From: Marinobacter sp. 2_MG-2023
GTDB lineage: Bacteria > Pseudomonadota > Gammaproteobacteria > Pseudomonadales > Oleiphilaceae
Direction of reading: 5' to 3'
Length of the DNA: 64,000 nucleotides
NCBI RefSeq assembly: GCF_030546935.1
Contig: NZ_JAUOPH010000001.1
Location: forward strand, 620,001 to 684,000
Below the pieces are notes generated by a model. That model was given only the letters and a program-made list of their open reading frames with translations. It had not been told where the DNA came from and made no database searches. This document shows positions 35,610-44,725 of the stretch, one piece after another. The first letter of the stretch is position 1. Each line of letters begins with the position of its first letter. The position numbers and the translations under genes are program-made.

Positions 35610-38486
35610 ATGCGACGTTGGGGTATTCGCAAAAAAGTGCTGGTGGTAACTCTTGTTCCCACCCTTCTCACCACCCTGATACTGGGGCTGTTTTTTACCT
35701 ACAGCTGGGTTAACAATATTGAGAGCCTGCTAAGAGATCGCGGCGAATCCCTGTCCCGCCAACTTGCAGCCGGTTCGGAATACGGATTGTTCACTGCAAA
35801 TCGCAGCCTGCTGAGCAGTCTTTCCAACGCGTTACTCGAAGAACAGGATGTGCGCTCGATTACGTTCTTTGACAGTGACCGCCGTCGCTTGCTGCACACA
35901 GGCCCGGGTAGTTCCGACAACCTTGATAGCAAGGAGCTGACCAGTGATCGGGCGAGCCGCATTGCCCGCGCCACAAGTACGCGCTTTGTACATCCGGTTT
36001 TCCTCCAGGATCTGATGATCCAGTCCGTGCTTGACCCGGACACCCGACAGTCGGCCGCTCAACAACGTGAGCCCATGGGCTGGGTAGCTGTGGAGATGTC
36101 CCACATACGCACCGAGAAAGAAACCTACAAAGCTCTTCTGATCTCTTTATTGCTGATTCTTGGCGGCGTGGTTTTCAGCCTTCTTATTGCACTGCGCCTG
36201 AGCCGAGCATTTACCGGCCCGGTGTTCGAGCTGAACGCGGCAGTGGCAAAACTAAAAGAGGGAAAACTCGACACCCGTGTACATACCGGGGCAGGCCCGG
36301 AATTTGAACAGCTGGAGTCAGGTCTGAATGCCATGGCGGAAGGGCTGAGCACTGCCCAGGCAGAAATGCAGCAGAACATCGACCAGGCGACAGAAGATCT
36401 GCGTGAGACTTTGGAAACCATTGAAATCCAGAACATTGAACTGGATCTTGCGCGCAAGGAAGCCCTGGAAGCCAGCCGGATAAAATCTGAATTTCTGGCA
36501 AATATGTCCCATGAGATCCGGACCCCACTCAACGGAATTATCGGCTTCACCGAATTACTGCTCAAAAGCCCGCTACCCCGCCAACAAAGGGACCATTTGA
36601 GCACCATACGCAAGTCTTCCGAAATTCTTCTGACGATCATTAACGACATTCTGGATTTTTCGAAGATTGAGGCCGGCAAGCTGATCCTGGACCGCGTTCC
36701 ATTCCAGCTGAGGGATATTGTCGAAGACGTCATGGTTATGCTGGCACCTGCTGCCCACAGCAAAAACCTGGACCTCGTGCCTCTGGTTTATAACGATGTG
36801 CCAGACAACATCATGGGCGACCCTCTGCGGGTCAAACAGGTAATCACCAACCTGGTCAACAACGCCATTAAGTTTACCCAAACCGGTGAAGTGGTATTGC
36901 GCGCCAGTCTTGAGGATGAGGACAAAGAAAACAACCGGGTTACCCTTCGTCTGAGCATTACAGATTCCGGTGTGGGGTTATCCCGGGTTCAGCAGCAATC
37001 GTTGTTCAACGCATTCAATCAGGCAGACGCCTCTACAGCCAGGCAGTATGGCGGTACGGGGCTGGGCCTGGCTATTTCAAAGCGTTTGGTGGAGGAGATG
37101 GGTGGCAAGATTGGCCTGCAGAGTGAGCTTGGGAAAGGTTCCACTTTCTGGTTTACCCTGACACCGGAGCTGTCTTCTGGCGGTGAGGCAATTGCGCCCC
37201 GAGACGCCCTTCGGGGCGAGCGGGTTATCTACCTGGAACACCAAAAAACCTGTGGCCTTGCAGTTGAGCATCTTTTGCGGGAATGGGGCATAACGGTTGA
37301 CCGCGTCGCATCGCCTGGCGCCATGCAGGAGCAGGTCGAGAATGCACAAAAGAGCCAGTCAGGATACGCGGCAGCGATCGTTGGAATCACCAGGCACCTG
37401 CTCAATTCAAACCAGTACTGTGAACTGGTGCGGACGCTGGAGGTCGAGCGCGATTGCCGAACTCTGTTACTGACACCAACCCTGGAAGTCCACGACACCT
37501 CTCTGGCCGGACTGGCAAGCGGCCACCTGTCCAAACCGGTGTGCCGTGACGCACTTTATGACGAACTGCTTCTTCTGGTACACGGCATTAACACTTCCGG
37601 GCAAGGCATTTCACGCCAGGAGCATGCCGCCCGCCTGCCTATCCCAGACGATATGCCCCGAGTACTGGCCGTAGACGATAACGAGGCCAATCTGAAACTG
37701 GTCATGACTTTATTGCAGGATTACCAGATAGACGTGGAAGGCGCATCAAGCGGCTTTGAGGCTCTTAGCAAAGCCCGGCAAAAGGCTTTTGATCTTGTTT
37801 TCATGGACCTTCAGATGCCTGGCATGGACGGCGTGGAAACAACCTCACGCCTTCGCGAGATGGACAACAACAACCACAGAACAACGATCATTGCCCTGAC
37901 GGCACACGCACTGGCCGACGAGCAGGAACGCCTGACCAGACAAGGCTTCGATGGTTATCTACCCAAGCCGATCAGCAGCGCTCAGCTTGCAGAAACCATT
38001 CAGGAGTGCACAGGCTACCAATGCCGTAGCATCCGTCAGGCTGACCAGCCTGCTGTACCGGAAGTCCGTGATACGAGACGCGCTTTAAGACCCTCCACGC
38101 GCAAAATGCAGCGCGACTGTGTAAGCGTAGCTGAAAGCATTCAGCTCGCAGCTGGCAAAACAGATCTGGCTGAGGAGTTGTTCAGCATGCTTCTGGAACA
38201 GCTGCCTGCTGAACTGAACCGGATTGCCTGGCTCTGGGATGAGCGCAATCTGGAAGAGCTGCTGGAATGTGTCCACAGACTTCACGGCGCAACACGCTAC
38301 TGCGGTGTTCCGGAGCTGCGGTCGGCAGCAAATCGCTTGGAAACAGCACTCAAACGGTCAGCATCAGACGTGGAGCTGCAAAAGAACCTGCTGGTTTCTG
38401 CTATCGAACGGCTGCAAATCTGGAGTGAGAAGACCGACTGGCAGGAGATGTTTCGGGAGCACCACCAGCAAGCTGAAACCAACTGA
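35610..38486 (+). CDS. barA: hybrid sensor kinase BarA/GacS
   Basis: A 958-residue inner-membrane kinase. Transmembrane segments lie at about 12-32 and 175-195, with a periplasmic sensor between and a HAMP domain after. The kinase core has H301 in 'ANMSHEIRTPLNGIIGF', the N box 'ITNLVNNAIKFT' and 'GGTGLGLAISKRLVEEMGG'. A receiver-like domain (about 535-655) has no acceptor aspartate (YAAAIVGITR). A second receiver has D733 (VFMDLQMPGMDG). The Hpt domain has H889 (VHRLHGATRYCG). In the family, the relay ends on GacA/UvrY and drives Rsm/Csr small RNAs; gacA is not in this window. ATG follows AGGA. It is divergent from cysM. Confidence 0.94.
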   Translation: MRRWGIRKKVLVVTLVPTLLTTLILGLFFTYSWVNNIESLLRDRGESLSRQLAAGSEYGLFTANRSLLSSLSNALLEEQDVRSITFFDSDRRRLLHTGPGSSDNLDSKELTSDRASRIARATSTRFVHPVFLQDLMIQSVLDPDTRQSAAQQREPMGWVAVEMSHIRTEKETYKALLISLLLILGGVVFSLLIALRLSRAFTGPVFELNAAVAKLKEGKLDTRVHTGAGPEFEQLESGLNAMAEGLSTAQAEMQQNIDQATEDLRETLETIEIQNIELDLARKEALEASRIKSEFLANMSHEIRTPLNGIIGFTELLLKSPLPRQQRDHLSTIRKSSEILLTIINDILDFSKIEAGKLILDRVPFQLRDIVEDVMVMLAPAAHSKNLDLVPLVYNDVPDNIMGDPLRVKQVITNLVNNAIKFTQTGEVVLRASLEDEDKENNRVTLRLSITDSGVGLSRVQQQSLFNAFNQADASTARQYGGTGLGLAISKRLVEEMGGKIGLQSELGKGSTFWFTLTPELSSGGEAIAPRDALRGERVIYLEHQKTCGLAVEHLLREWGITVDRVASPGAMQEQVENAQKSQSGYAAAIVGITRHLLNSNQYCELVRTLEVERDCRTLLLTPTLEVHDTSLAGLASGHLSKPVCRDALYDELLLLVHGINTSGQGISRQEHAARLPIPDDMPRVLAVDDNEANLKLVMTLLQDYQIDVEGASSGFEALSKARQKAFDLVFMDLQMPGMDGVETTSRLREMDNNNHRTTIIALTAHALADEQERLTRQGFDGYLPKPISSAQLAETIQECTGYQCRSIRQADQPAVPEVRDTRRALRPSTRKMQRDCVSVAESIQLAAGKTDLAEELFSMLLEQLPAELNRIAWLWDERNLEELLECVHRLHGATRYCGVPELRSAANRLETALKRSASDVELQKNLLVSAIERLQIWSEKTDWQEMFREHHQQAETN

Positions 38487-38516
38487 TAGTGCACTCGCGG
38501 CGGTGCCAGAAATGGA

Positions 38517-39257
38517 TCAGGCTCTTCCACGCGCCCGGTCAAGGATCGCTTTCATATCCCGGACAGCTTCTTTGAGGCCACAAAATACCGCCCTGGCAAT
38601 AATGGCGTGGCCAATATTCAGTTCATTGATACCCGGGATGGCGGCAACCCGCTCAGTATTGTGATAGTGCAACCCGTGGCCCGCGTTCACAATCAAGCCC
38701 TTTTTGCGGGCATAGGACACGGCCTCCGCCAGAATCTTGAAGGCGGTGTCCTGTGCCTCTGGACCAACCGCCTCAGCGTACTCACCCGTATGGAGTTCGA
38801 TAACCGGTGCACCACAACGCACCGCTGCATCAATCTGTGCGCGATCCGGATCGATAAACAGAGATACTTCCGCACCCAGTCTGGCCAGTCGTTCGCAAGC
38901 GCTGGCAACACGACTTTCCTGGCCGTCCACGTCGAGCCCTCCTTCCGTCGTCAGCTCTTCCCGTTTTTCCGGAACCAGGCATACGCACTCGGGCCGCACT
39001 TTCTCGGCGAATTCCAGCATGGCGTCCGTAACGGCCATCTCGAGGTTCATTTTGGTTTGCAGCACTTCTTTGAGCAGCAACACATCGCGATCCTGGATGT
39101 GTCGACGGTCTTCCCTGGGGTGGATGGTTATGCCATCCGCACCGGCCTCTCCCGCCATTAGCGCAGCCTGTACCGGATCGGGGTAACGTGTTCCCCGGGC
39201 CTCACGTAAGGTGGCAATATGATCGATATTGACGCCAAGCAATACTCTAGGATTCAT
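38517..39257 (-). CDS. pdxJ: pyridoxine 5'-phosphate synthase
   Basis: A 246-residue TIM-barrel enzyme closing the pyridoxine ring from 1-deoxy-xylulose-5-phosphate and aminoacetone phosphate. '[23 protein letters not shown]' at the N-terminus, '[17 protein letters not shown]' and '[12 protein letters not shown]' contain the active-site residues of the family. The stretch '[14 protein letters not shown]' is also typical. It overlaps the recO end by 11 bp on the same strand and closes the lepA-lepB-rnc-era-recO-pdxJ run. An ORF start within recO's last codons is normal for this pair. Confidence 0.95.
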   Translation of the reverse strand: MNPRVLLGVNIDHIATLREARGTRYPDPVQAALMAGEAGADGITIHPREDRRHIQDRDVLLLKEVLQTKMNLEMAVTDAMLEFAEKVRPECVCLVPEKREELTTEGGLDVDGQESRVASACERLARLGAEVSLFIDPDRAQIDAAVRCGAPVIELHTGEYAEAVGPEAQDTAFKILAEAVSYARKKGLIVNAGHGLHYHNTERVAAIPGINELNIGHAIIARAVFCGLKEAVRDMKAILDRARGRA

Positions 39258-39975
39258 GTCGTTCTCCCCTGAGATGATTGAAAAGACTGCGACTGTTCAA
39301 CGGACGCCCCTGAAGCAGGTAGTCTGTCAGTACGCGCATTACCCGCTTTGATATCCGGCGGCTTGCGACGCTTTCATAATCCCCGGCCGCAAGTGCCAGC
39401 AGCGTTTCTCCGGGCAAGTTCTGTAAACGCACACCAATCGAGACAGCAGCGACGATACCCTGCTCAGGATCATAGCAATAGCTTTGAGCAGCACTGACAG
39501 GCTGACCGGTATCCGTTGCCAGCGCCCAGGAAAAATCGAACCCAAGGGCGGCCGCAAACGCCTGCTCGAACTTTCGCAGTACCGGTTCAACATCGGATGT
39601 CTGTGCAAGCTGTGCCAGGGCTTCAATGTATGCGGCAAAAAGAGTCTGATGAGGATCCGCCTGGGGCAGCACCCGTTGTATCAGCTCATTCAAATACAAA
39701 CCACTGTAAAGGGATAGGGTACGGTGCAAAGCTGGGCCGTCACGAACATCTATGTGAGTCAGGGTTTTCAGGTCGCCGCGCCCTACCCAGCCCAACATCA
39801 GGGGCTGAAAGGGTTGGAGCTGAGCCTTCAGTGGACTTTTACTGCCGCTGGCACCGCGGGCTATCACGCTCATACGGCCATGGTTCAGAGTAAAAAGATC
39901 AACCATGAGACTGGTTTCCCGCCACGGACGACGGTGAATCACATAGGCGGGTTCCTGCTGCGCTTCTCTTCTCAT
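39247..39975 (-). CDS. recO: DNA repair protein RecO
   Basis: A 242-residue recombination mediator that helps load RecA at gaps with RecR. The N-terminal OB-fold contains '[33 protein letters not shown]', the family signature. '[31 protein letters not shown]' is the helical part, and '[15 protein letters not shown]' follows. No zinc-finger cysteines are seen (one Cys, in SYCYDPEQG), as usual for enterobacterial/pseudomonad RecO. It lies between era and pdxJ. Confidence 0.93.
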   Translation of the reverse strand: MRREAQQEPAYVIHRRPWRETSLMVDLFTLNHGRMSVIARGASGSKSPLKAQLQPFQPLMLGWVGRGDLKTLTHIDVRDGPALHRTLSLYSGLYLNELIQRVLPQADPHQTLFAAYIEALAQLAQTSDVEPVLRKFEQAFAAALGFDFSWALATDTGQPVSAAQSYCYDPEQGIVAAVSIGVRLQNLPGETLLALAAGDYESVASRRISKRVMRVLTDYLLQGRPLNSRSLFNHLRGERHES

Positions 39976-40006
39976 GGTGCCTCGGGGGGCATAATGGGCT
40001 CTGGCG

Positions 40007-40924
40007 TCAGAGGTCGTTCATGCCCAGGCTCTTGAGCGCACGGTCACTGTCGGCCCAGCCACGTTTTACCTTGACCCACAACTTGAGCATGACCTTGCTA
40101 TCGAACATGCGCTCCATATCAGCTCGGGCGTCCTGACCGATGCTGCGCAGCCGATCGCCCTTATCACCAATCATGATTTTTTTCTGGCCTTCGCGCTCCA
40201 CAAGAATCAACGCCGATATATGAAGGGTTTTACCATCATGTTTGAACTCTTCAATTTCCACGGCAACGGAATACGGCAGTTCGGCACCCAGTTGACGGGT
40301 GATTTTTTCACGCACCATCTCCGATGCCATGAAGCGTTCACTGCGATCGGTTATCTGATCATCGGGATAGAAATGAACACTCTCAGGCAGAAAACGACCA
40401 ACTGTTTCCTCCAGCGGCTTCAGGTTAGTTTCCTTCAGCGCCGACATCGGAATAATTTCAGCAAATTCGCGCTTCCTGGAAAGCATGTCCAGGTGTGGCA
40501 GCAGGCTTTCCCGATTTTCAATCCGGTCAACCTTGTTCACCGCCAGAATAACGGGACATTCCAGCTTGCTCAGTTTCTCAAGCACCATCTCATCCGCCGT
40601 GGTCCAGGCAAGCTGATCCACCACGAATACCACCACGTCCACACCCGATAGCGCAGAGGTGGCAGCCTTGTTCATATAGCGGTTCAGGGCCCTGGGTTCC
40701 TCCAGGTGCATCCCGGGTGTATCCACATAGATTGCCTGCACCGGGCCCTCGGTTTTAATCCCGAGCACCTTGTGGCGAGTGGTTTGTGGTTTACGGGAGG
40801 TAATGCTCAGTTTCTGTCCCAGGATATGGTTCAGCAATGTCGACTTACCGACATTGGGGCGGCCAACAATGGCCACAAAACCGCAACGGCTGTCGGGGTT
40901 CTCCGGACGCGTAATATCGTTCAT
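40007..40924 (-). CDS. era: GTPase Era
   Basis: A 305-residue GTPase that binds 16S rRNA and assists small-subunit assembly. G1 '[15 protein letters not shown]', G2/G3 'TTRHKVLGI' and 'DTPGMH', G4 'NKVD', G5 'SALKE'. The C-terminal KH domain is '[24 protein letters not shown]'. The start ATG overlaps the rnc stop (TGATG). It is found in its usual place after the RNase III gene, which fits their joint role in rRNA processing. Confidence 0.97.
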   Translation of the reverse strand: MNDITRPENPDSRCGFVAIVGRPNVGKSTLLNHILGQKLSITSRKPQTTRHKVLGIKTEGPVQAIYVDTPGMHLEEPRALNRYMNKAATSALSGVDVVVFVVDQLAWTTADEMVLEKLSKLECPVILAVNKVDRIENRESLLPHLDMLSRKREFAEIIPMSALKETNLKPLEETVGRFLPESVHFYPDDQITDRSERFMASEMVREKITRQLGAELPYSVAVEIEEFKHDGKTLHISALILVEREGQKKIMIGDKGDRLRSIGQDARADMERMFDSKVMLKLWVKVKRGWADSDRALKSLGMNDL

Positions 40925-41613
40925 CAGGGTGTCTCCACGCCGAGTTGTTTCAGCGCGCTGCGTGCCGCTTCCTGCTCCGCCACGCGGCGACTGCTTCCGA
41001 CTCCGCTAGTAGTTCGGTCCAGCGAAGACAACACACAAGACACATGAAATGTCTGGTTGTGAGCCTCTCCGTCTACAGATATAACTTCATACCGGGGCAG
41101 AGGGAACTGCCTCGACTGAAGATACTCCTGCAAGCGGGTCTTGGGATCTTTCTGGGTATCCTGCAGGTCCAACTGCTTCAGCCTGTGCTCAAACCATCGC
41201 AATATCTGTTCGCGGCAGGTCTCGAAATCGCTGTCGAGATAGATAGCGCCAATGATGGACTCTACCGCATCGGCAAGAATGGATTCACGGCGAAAGCCGC
41301 CACTCTTCAGCTCGCCTGAACCAAGCCGCATGTAGCTTCCCAGCTGGAATTCGCGGCCAATCTCGGCCAGCGTTACGCCCTTCACCATTCGTGCCCGCAA
41401 ACGGCTCAGCTGGCCTTCCCGGGCTTTCTCAAAGTTCAGAAACAGATACTCGGCGATGACCATATTGACAATGGAGTCACCGAGAAATTCCAGCCGTTCG
41501 TTATTCTGGTTACCATAACTCCGATGCGTCAGCGCCAGCGTAAGCCGCTCTGGCGACTTGAACTGGTAGCCAATACATCGCTGTAACTGATCCAGGTCCG
41601 GCTGCGAACTCAC
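40924..41613 (-). CDS. rnc: ribonuclease III
   Basis: A 229-residue double-strand RNA endonuclease acting on rRNA precursors and structured mRNAs. The catalytic signature is '[21 protein letters not shown]', with the metal-binding Glu/Asp residues. A later '[19 protein letters not shown]' supplies the second acidic pair. The C-terminal dsRNA-binding domain includes '[22 protein letters not shown]' and '[22 protein letters not shown]'. The start is GTG, overlapping the stop of the DUF4845 gene. Confidence 0.97.
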   Translation of the reverse strand: MSSQPDLDQLQRCIGYQFKSPERLTLALTHRSYGNQNNERLEFLGDSIVNMVIAEYLFLNFEKAREGQLSRLRARMVKGVTLAEIGREFQLGSYMRLGSGELKSGGFRRESILADAVESIIGAIYLDSDFETCREQILRWFEHRLKQLDLQDTQKDPKTRLQEYLQSRQFPLPRYEVISVDGEAHNQTFHVSCVLSSLDRTTSGVGSSRRVAEQEAARSALKQLGVETP

Positions 41614-41999
41614 TTGCCCTTCATCTCATATCTGTGCTGGAAGTGAACAACAGTGTCTATGTTGCGAAAGATGTTATTGCGAACTTCGTAATCCACATTG
41701 ATCACGACAAGCTCACCGTCTTTTTCAACCGTAATATCTTTGGCATCAAAACCGCGAATATTGTTTACGCTGAGACGCTTGTTCATCAGGGTACGGATCT
41801 GAGCCGGCCCCATCCGGGACAAACCCTCGGTACCATCCAGGCCTTCCAACGCTTCCTGAATGGTGAGGTCGTCCATATACGCCGGCCCGACCTTGATAAC
41901 CAAAGTAAGCAAACTGCCAAAAAACAGCACCATGACCAGAATGACAAGCGCCGAAGCACCACCCTGGCGGCTCATGGCGGATAGATTATTTTTCTTCAT
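41610..41999 (-). CDS. DUF4845 membrane-anchored protein
   Basis: A 129-residue protein with an N-terminal single transmembrane helix (about 17-38, '[27 protein letters not shown]') after a basic [14 protein letters not shown]. The rest is a small soluble domain ([48 protein letters not shown]), probably periplasmic. This is the DUF4845 family, which nearly always sits between lepB and rnc in gammaproteobacteria. The function is unknown. The N-terminus recalls pilin-like prepilin or secreted-processing substrates, but there is no clear prepilin cleavage site. The stop overlaps the rnc GTG. Confidence 0.85.
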   Translation of the reverse strand: MKKNNLSAMSRQGGASALVILVMVLFFGSLLTLVIKVGPAYMDDLTIQEALEGLDGTEGLSRMGPAQIRTLMNKRLSVNNIRGFDAKDITVEKDGELVVINVDYEVRNNIFRNIDTVVHFQHRYEMKGK

Positions 42000-42026
42000 T
42001 ACAACTGAACTCCAGAATAGTAAAAA

Positions 42027-42806
42027 TTACTCAATTCCGCCCACCCGCTTGAAGGATGGCAGACTGGTTAAGGATTTCCAGTGCATCCAGATCGCAAAAG
42101 CCTTACCCACGACCAACTCGTCCGGAACCGTACCCCAGTATCGGCTGTCGTTGCTGTTGTCGCGGTTGTCGCCCATAACGAAATAGTGCCCCTCTGGCAC
42201 CTGCCACTCGCCTTCGCCCGCAGCTCCCGGACGGCCCATGGTCAGGAAAATATCATGTTCCACTGTGCCCAGGTCTTCGCGGCGCACTTCTACCGGCGGC
42301 AGGCGCACAACAAACTCGCTGTCTATCTGCTCGTCGTTAATGAACAGCTGCTTGTTACGATAGCGAACTCTATCTCCCGGAAGGCCAATTACACGCTTGA
42401 TATAATTGGTTTTTCCGTCTTCGGGATAACGGAACACCATTACATCACCCCGATCAGGATCGCCGACCTCCAGCACTTTGGTTCCGGCAACCGGTAAACG
42501 CAGCCCATAGGCGTACTTGTTGACCAGAATAAAGTCTCCGACTTCCAGCGTTGGCAGCATGGAGCCTGAAGGAATCTGGAAGGGCTCCACAAGAAACGAC
42601 CGGAGGATCAACACAATGGCCAATACCGGAAAAAATGAACGGCTAAGGTCAACCAGATACGGCTCTTTAGGCTCTTCCTCATCATGAGCTGCATCATCAG
42701 GGAGCGCTGCAAGGCGACGCTTACGCAAAAACAGTATATCGGCTAGCCAGATCAGCCCTGACGCAAAGGTCAGAACAACCAGAACCAGTGGAAAATCAAT
42801 ATCCAT
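42027..42806 (-). CDS. lepB: signal peptidase I
   Basis: A 259-residue inner-membrane peptidase that removes Sec/Tat signal peptides. A first membrane helix lies at about 5-24, and a second at about 60-78 just before the catalytic Ser in 'PFQIPSGSMLPTL'. The catalytic Lys is in 'KTNYIKRVIGLPGD'. 'GHYFVMGDNRDNSNDSRYWG' is box E. The gene follows lepA directly, with 11 bp between them. Confidence 0.96.
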   Translation of the reverse strand: MDIDFPLVLVVLTFASGLIWLADILFLRKRRLAALPDDAAHDEEEPKEPYLVDLSRSFFPVLAIVLILRSFLVEPFQIPSGSMLPTLEVGDFILVNKYAYGLRLPVAGTKVLEVGDPDRGDVMVFRYPEDGKTNYIKRVIGLPGDRVRYRNKQLFINDEQIDSEFVVRLPPVEVRREDLGTVEHDIFLTMGRPGAAGEGEWQVPEGHYFVMGDNRDNSNDSRYWGTVPDELVVGKAFAIWMHWKSLTSLPSFKRVGGIE

Positions 42807-42817
42807 CCAGATGCCTT

Positions 42818-44626
42818 TTAATTATCGACTTTCAACACGGCAAGAAACGCTTCCTGAGGCACTTCGACATTGCCCACCTGCTTCATGCGTTTTTTACCTT
42901 CCTTCTGCTTCTGGAGCAGTTTTTTCTTTCGGCTGACATCACCGCCGTAACATTTTGCGGTTACGTTTTTACGCAGTGCTTTCACACTGACCCTGGACAC
43001 CACCTGATTTCCAATGGCAGCCTGAATGGCGATATCAAACATCTGCCGGGGGATCAGGTCTTTCATCTTCTCAATCAACTGACGCCCCTTGTAGTGGGAC
43101 TGCTCTTTATGGACGATTAAAGCCAGGGCGTCCACGCGCTCACCGTTGATAAGCACATCGAGACGTACAAGATTTGCCTGCTGGAAGCGCACGAAGTGGT
43201 AATCCAGAGACGCAAACCCGCGACTGGCAGATTTGATCCGATCAAAGAAATCGAGCACCACTTCGGCCATCGGCAATTCGTAAGTCAGCTGCACCTGATT
43301 GGTCGTAAAGTGCATATTCTTCTGAACGCCCCGCTTCTCTTCACAAAGCGCAATTACATTACCCAGATGTTCCTGGGGTACAAGAATATTCGCTTCTACT
43401 ATGGGTTCACGCATTTCCTCAATTGAGCCAATATCCGGCAACTTTGAGGGACTGTCCACCGACAGCGTCTCTCTTTGCTTGGTCAGCACCTCGTAAATAA
43501 CCGTAGGTGCGGTCGTAATCAGATTGATATCGTATTCACGCTCGAGCCGCTCCTGAATAATCTCCATGTGCAGCATGCCGAGGAAACCACAGCGGAAACC
43601 AAAACCCAGGGCATCAGAACTCTCAGGCTCATAAAACAGCGAAGCGTCGTTCAAGGTGAGCTTTTCCAGCGCGTCGCGGAAATCGTTGTAGTCGTCAGCG
43701 CTTACCGGGAAGAGGCCTGCGTAAACCTGCGGCTGTACCTTCTTGAACCCCGGCAGCATTGGCGTTTCGGCAGCAAACTTGTGATGCACAATTGTGTCAC
43801 CTACCGGAGCGCCGTGAATATCTTTGATACCGGCAACCACAAAACCCACATCACCGGCTTCCAATATGTTGGTGTCATAAGGCTTGGGGTTGAAAATCCC
43901 CACCTTGTCAGCGTTCCAGGCTTTCCCAGTAGATTTGATAACAATCTTGTCGCCCTTTCTCATAACGCCTTGGGTAACCCGGACAAGAGACACCACACCC
44001 AGATAGTTATCGAACCAGGAATCTATGATCAATGCCTGCAAGGGCTCCTTCCGATCGCCCTGAGGTGGTGGTACTTTCCTGATCAGGTCTTCCAGTACGT
44101 CTTCAACGCCCATTCCGCTCTTGGCCGAGCAACGTACCGCATCAGAAGCATCAATACCGATGATATCTTCTATCTCAGCAGCAACCCGCTCAGGCTCTGC
44201 CTGGGGCAGATCCATCTTGTTCAGGACGGGCACAACTTCCAGGCCCTGCTCGATGGCGGTATAGCAGTTGGCAACAGACTGGGCTTCCACTCCCTGGCCG
44301 GCATCCACTACCAGCAGTGCACCTTCACAGGCATAAAGCGAACGCGATACTTCATAGGAAAAATCGACATGACCGGGCGTATCGATAAAGTTCAGCTTGT
44401 ATACTTCACCATCCTGCGCTGTGTAATGCAGCGTGACACATTGAGCCTTGATGGTGATGCCCCGTTCGCGCTCCAGATCCATGGAGTCCAGTACCTGCGC
44501 GGCCATTTCCCTGTCGGTCAGGCCTCCGCAAACCTGGATAAAGCGGTCTGCAAGCGTGGATTTTCCATGGTCAATGTGGGCGATAATGGAGAAGTTACGG
44601 ATTCGGCTCAGTTCAGTCACAGACAA
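42818..44626 (-). CDS. lepA: elongation factor 4 (LepA)
   Basis: A 602-residue ribosomal GTPase proposed to act in back-translocation or initiation quality. G1 '[14 protein letters not shown]', G2 'GITIKAQ', G3 'DTPGHVDF', G4 'NKMD', G5 'SAKSG'. The C-terminal LepA-specific domain ends '[17 protein letters not shown]', with the lysine-rich '[17 protein letters not shown]' before it. The length matches E. coli (599). It lies upstream of lepB in the usual operon. Confidence 0.97.
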   Translation of the reverse strand: MSVTELSRIRNFSIIAHIDHGKSTLADRFIQVCGGLTDREMAAQVLDSMDLERERGITIKAQCVTLHYTAQDGEVYKLNFIDTPGHVDFSYEVSRSLYACEGALLVVDAGQGVEAQSVANCYTAIEQGLEVVPVLNKMDLPQAEPERVAAEIEDIIGIDASDAVRCSAKSGMGVEDVLEDLIRKVPPPQGDRKEPLQALIIDSWFDNYLGVVSLVRVTQGVMRKGDKIVIKSTGKAWNADKVGIFNPKPYDTNILEAGDVGFVVAGIKDIHGAPVGDTIVHHKFAAETPMLPGFKKVQPQVYAGLFPVSADDYNDFRDALEKLTLNDASLFYEPESSDALGFGFRCGFLGMLHMEIIQERLEREYDINLITTAPTVIYEVLTKQRETLSVDSPSKLPDIGSIEEMREPIVEANILVPQEHLGNVIALCEEKRGVQKNMHFTTNQVQLTYELPMAEVVLDFFDRIKSASRGFASLDYHFVRFQQANLVRLDVLINGERVDALALIVHKEQSHYKGRQLIEKMKDLIPRQMFDIAIQAAIGNQVVSRVSVKALRKNVTAKCYGGDVSRKKKLLQKQKEGKKRMKQVGNVEVPQEAFLAVLKVDN

Positions 44627-44725
44627 TGAATACTCATAATAATACGGAGGATTGAGCCCGGAGAGACCACTACCAGCATCCGGGGCCGGCGTGATTTTAC
44701 CGGTAACCGGCCGCCATTGCCATGA

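Noticed and set aside
43475..44629. 384-codon plus-strand frame opposite lepA
   Set aside because: It mirrors the codons of LepA; no independent motif or ribosome site.
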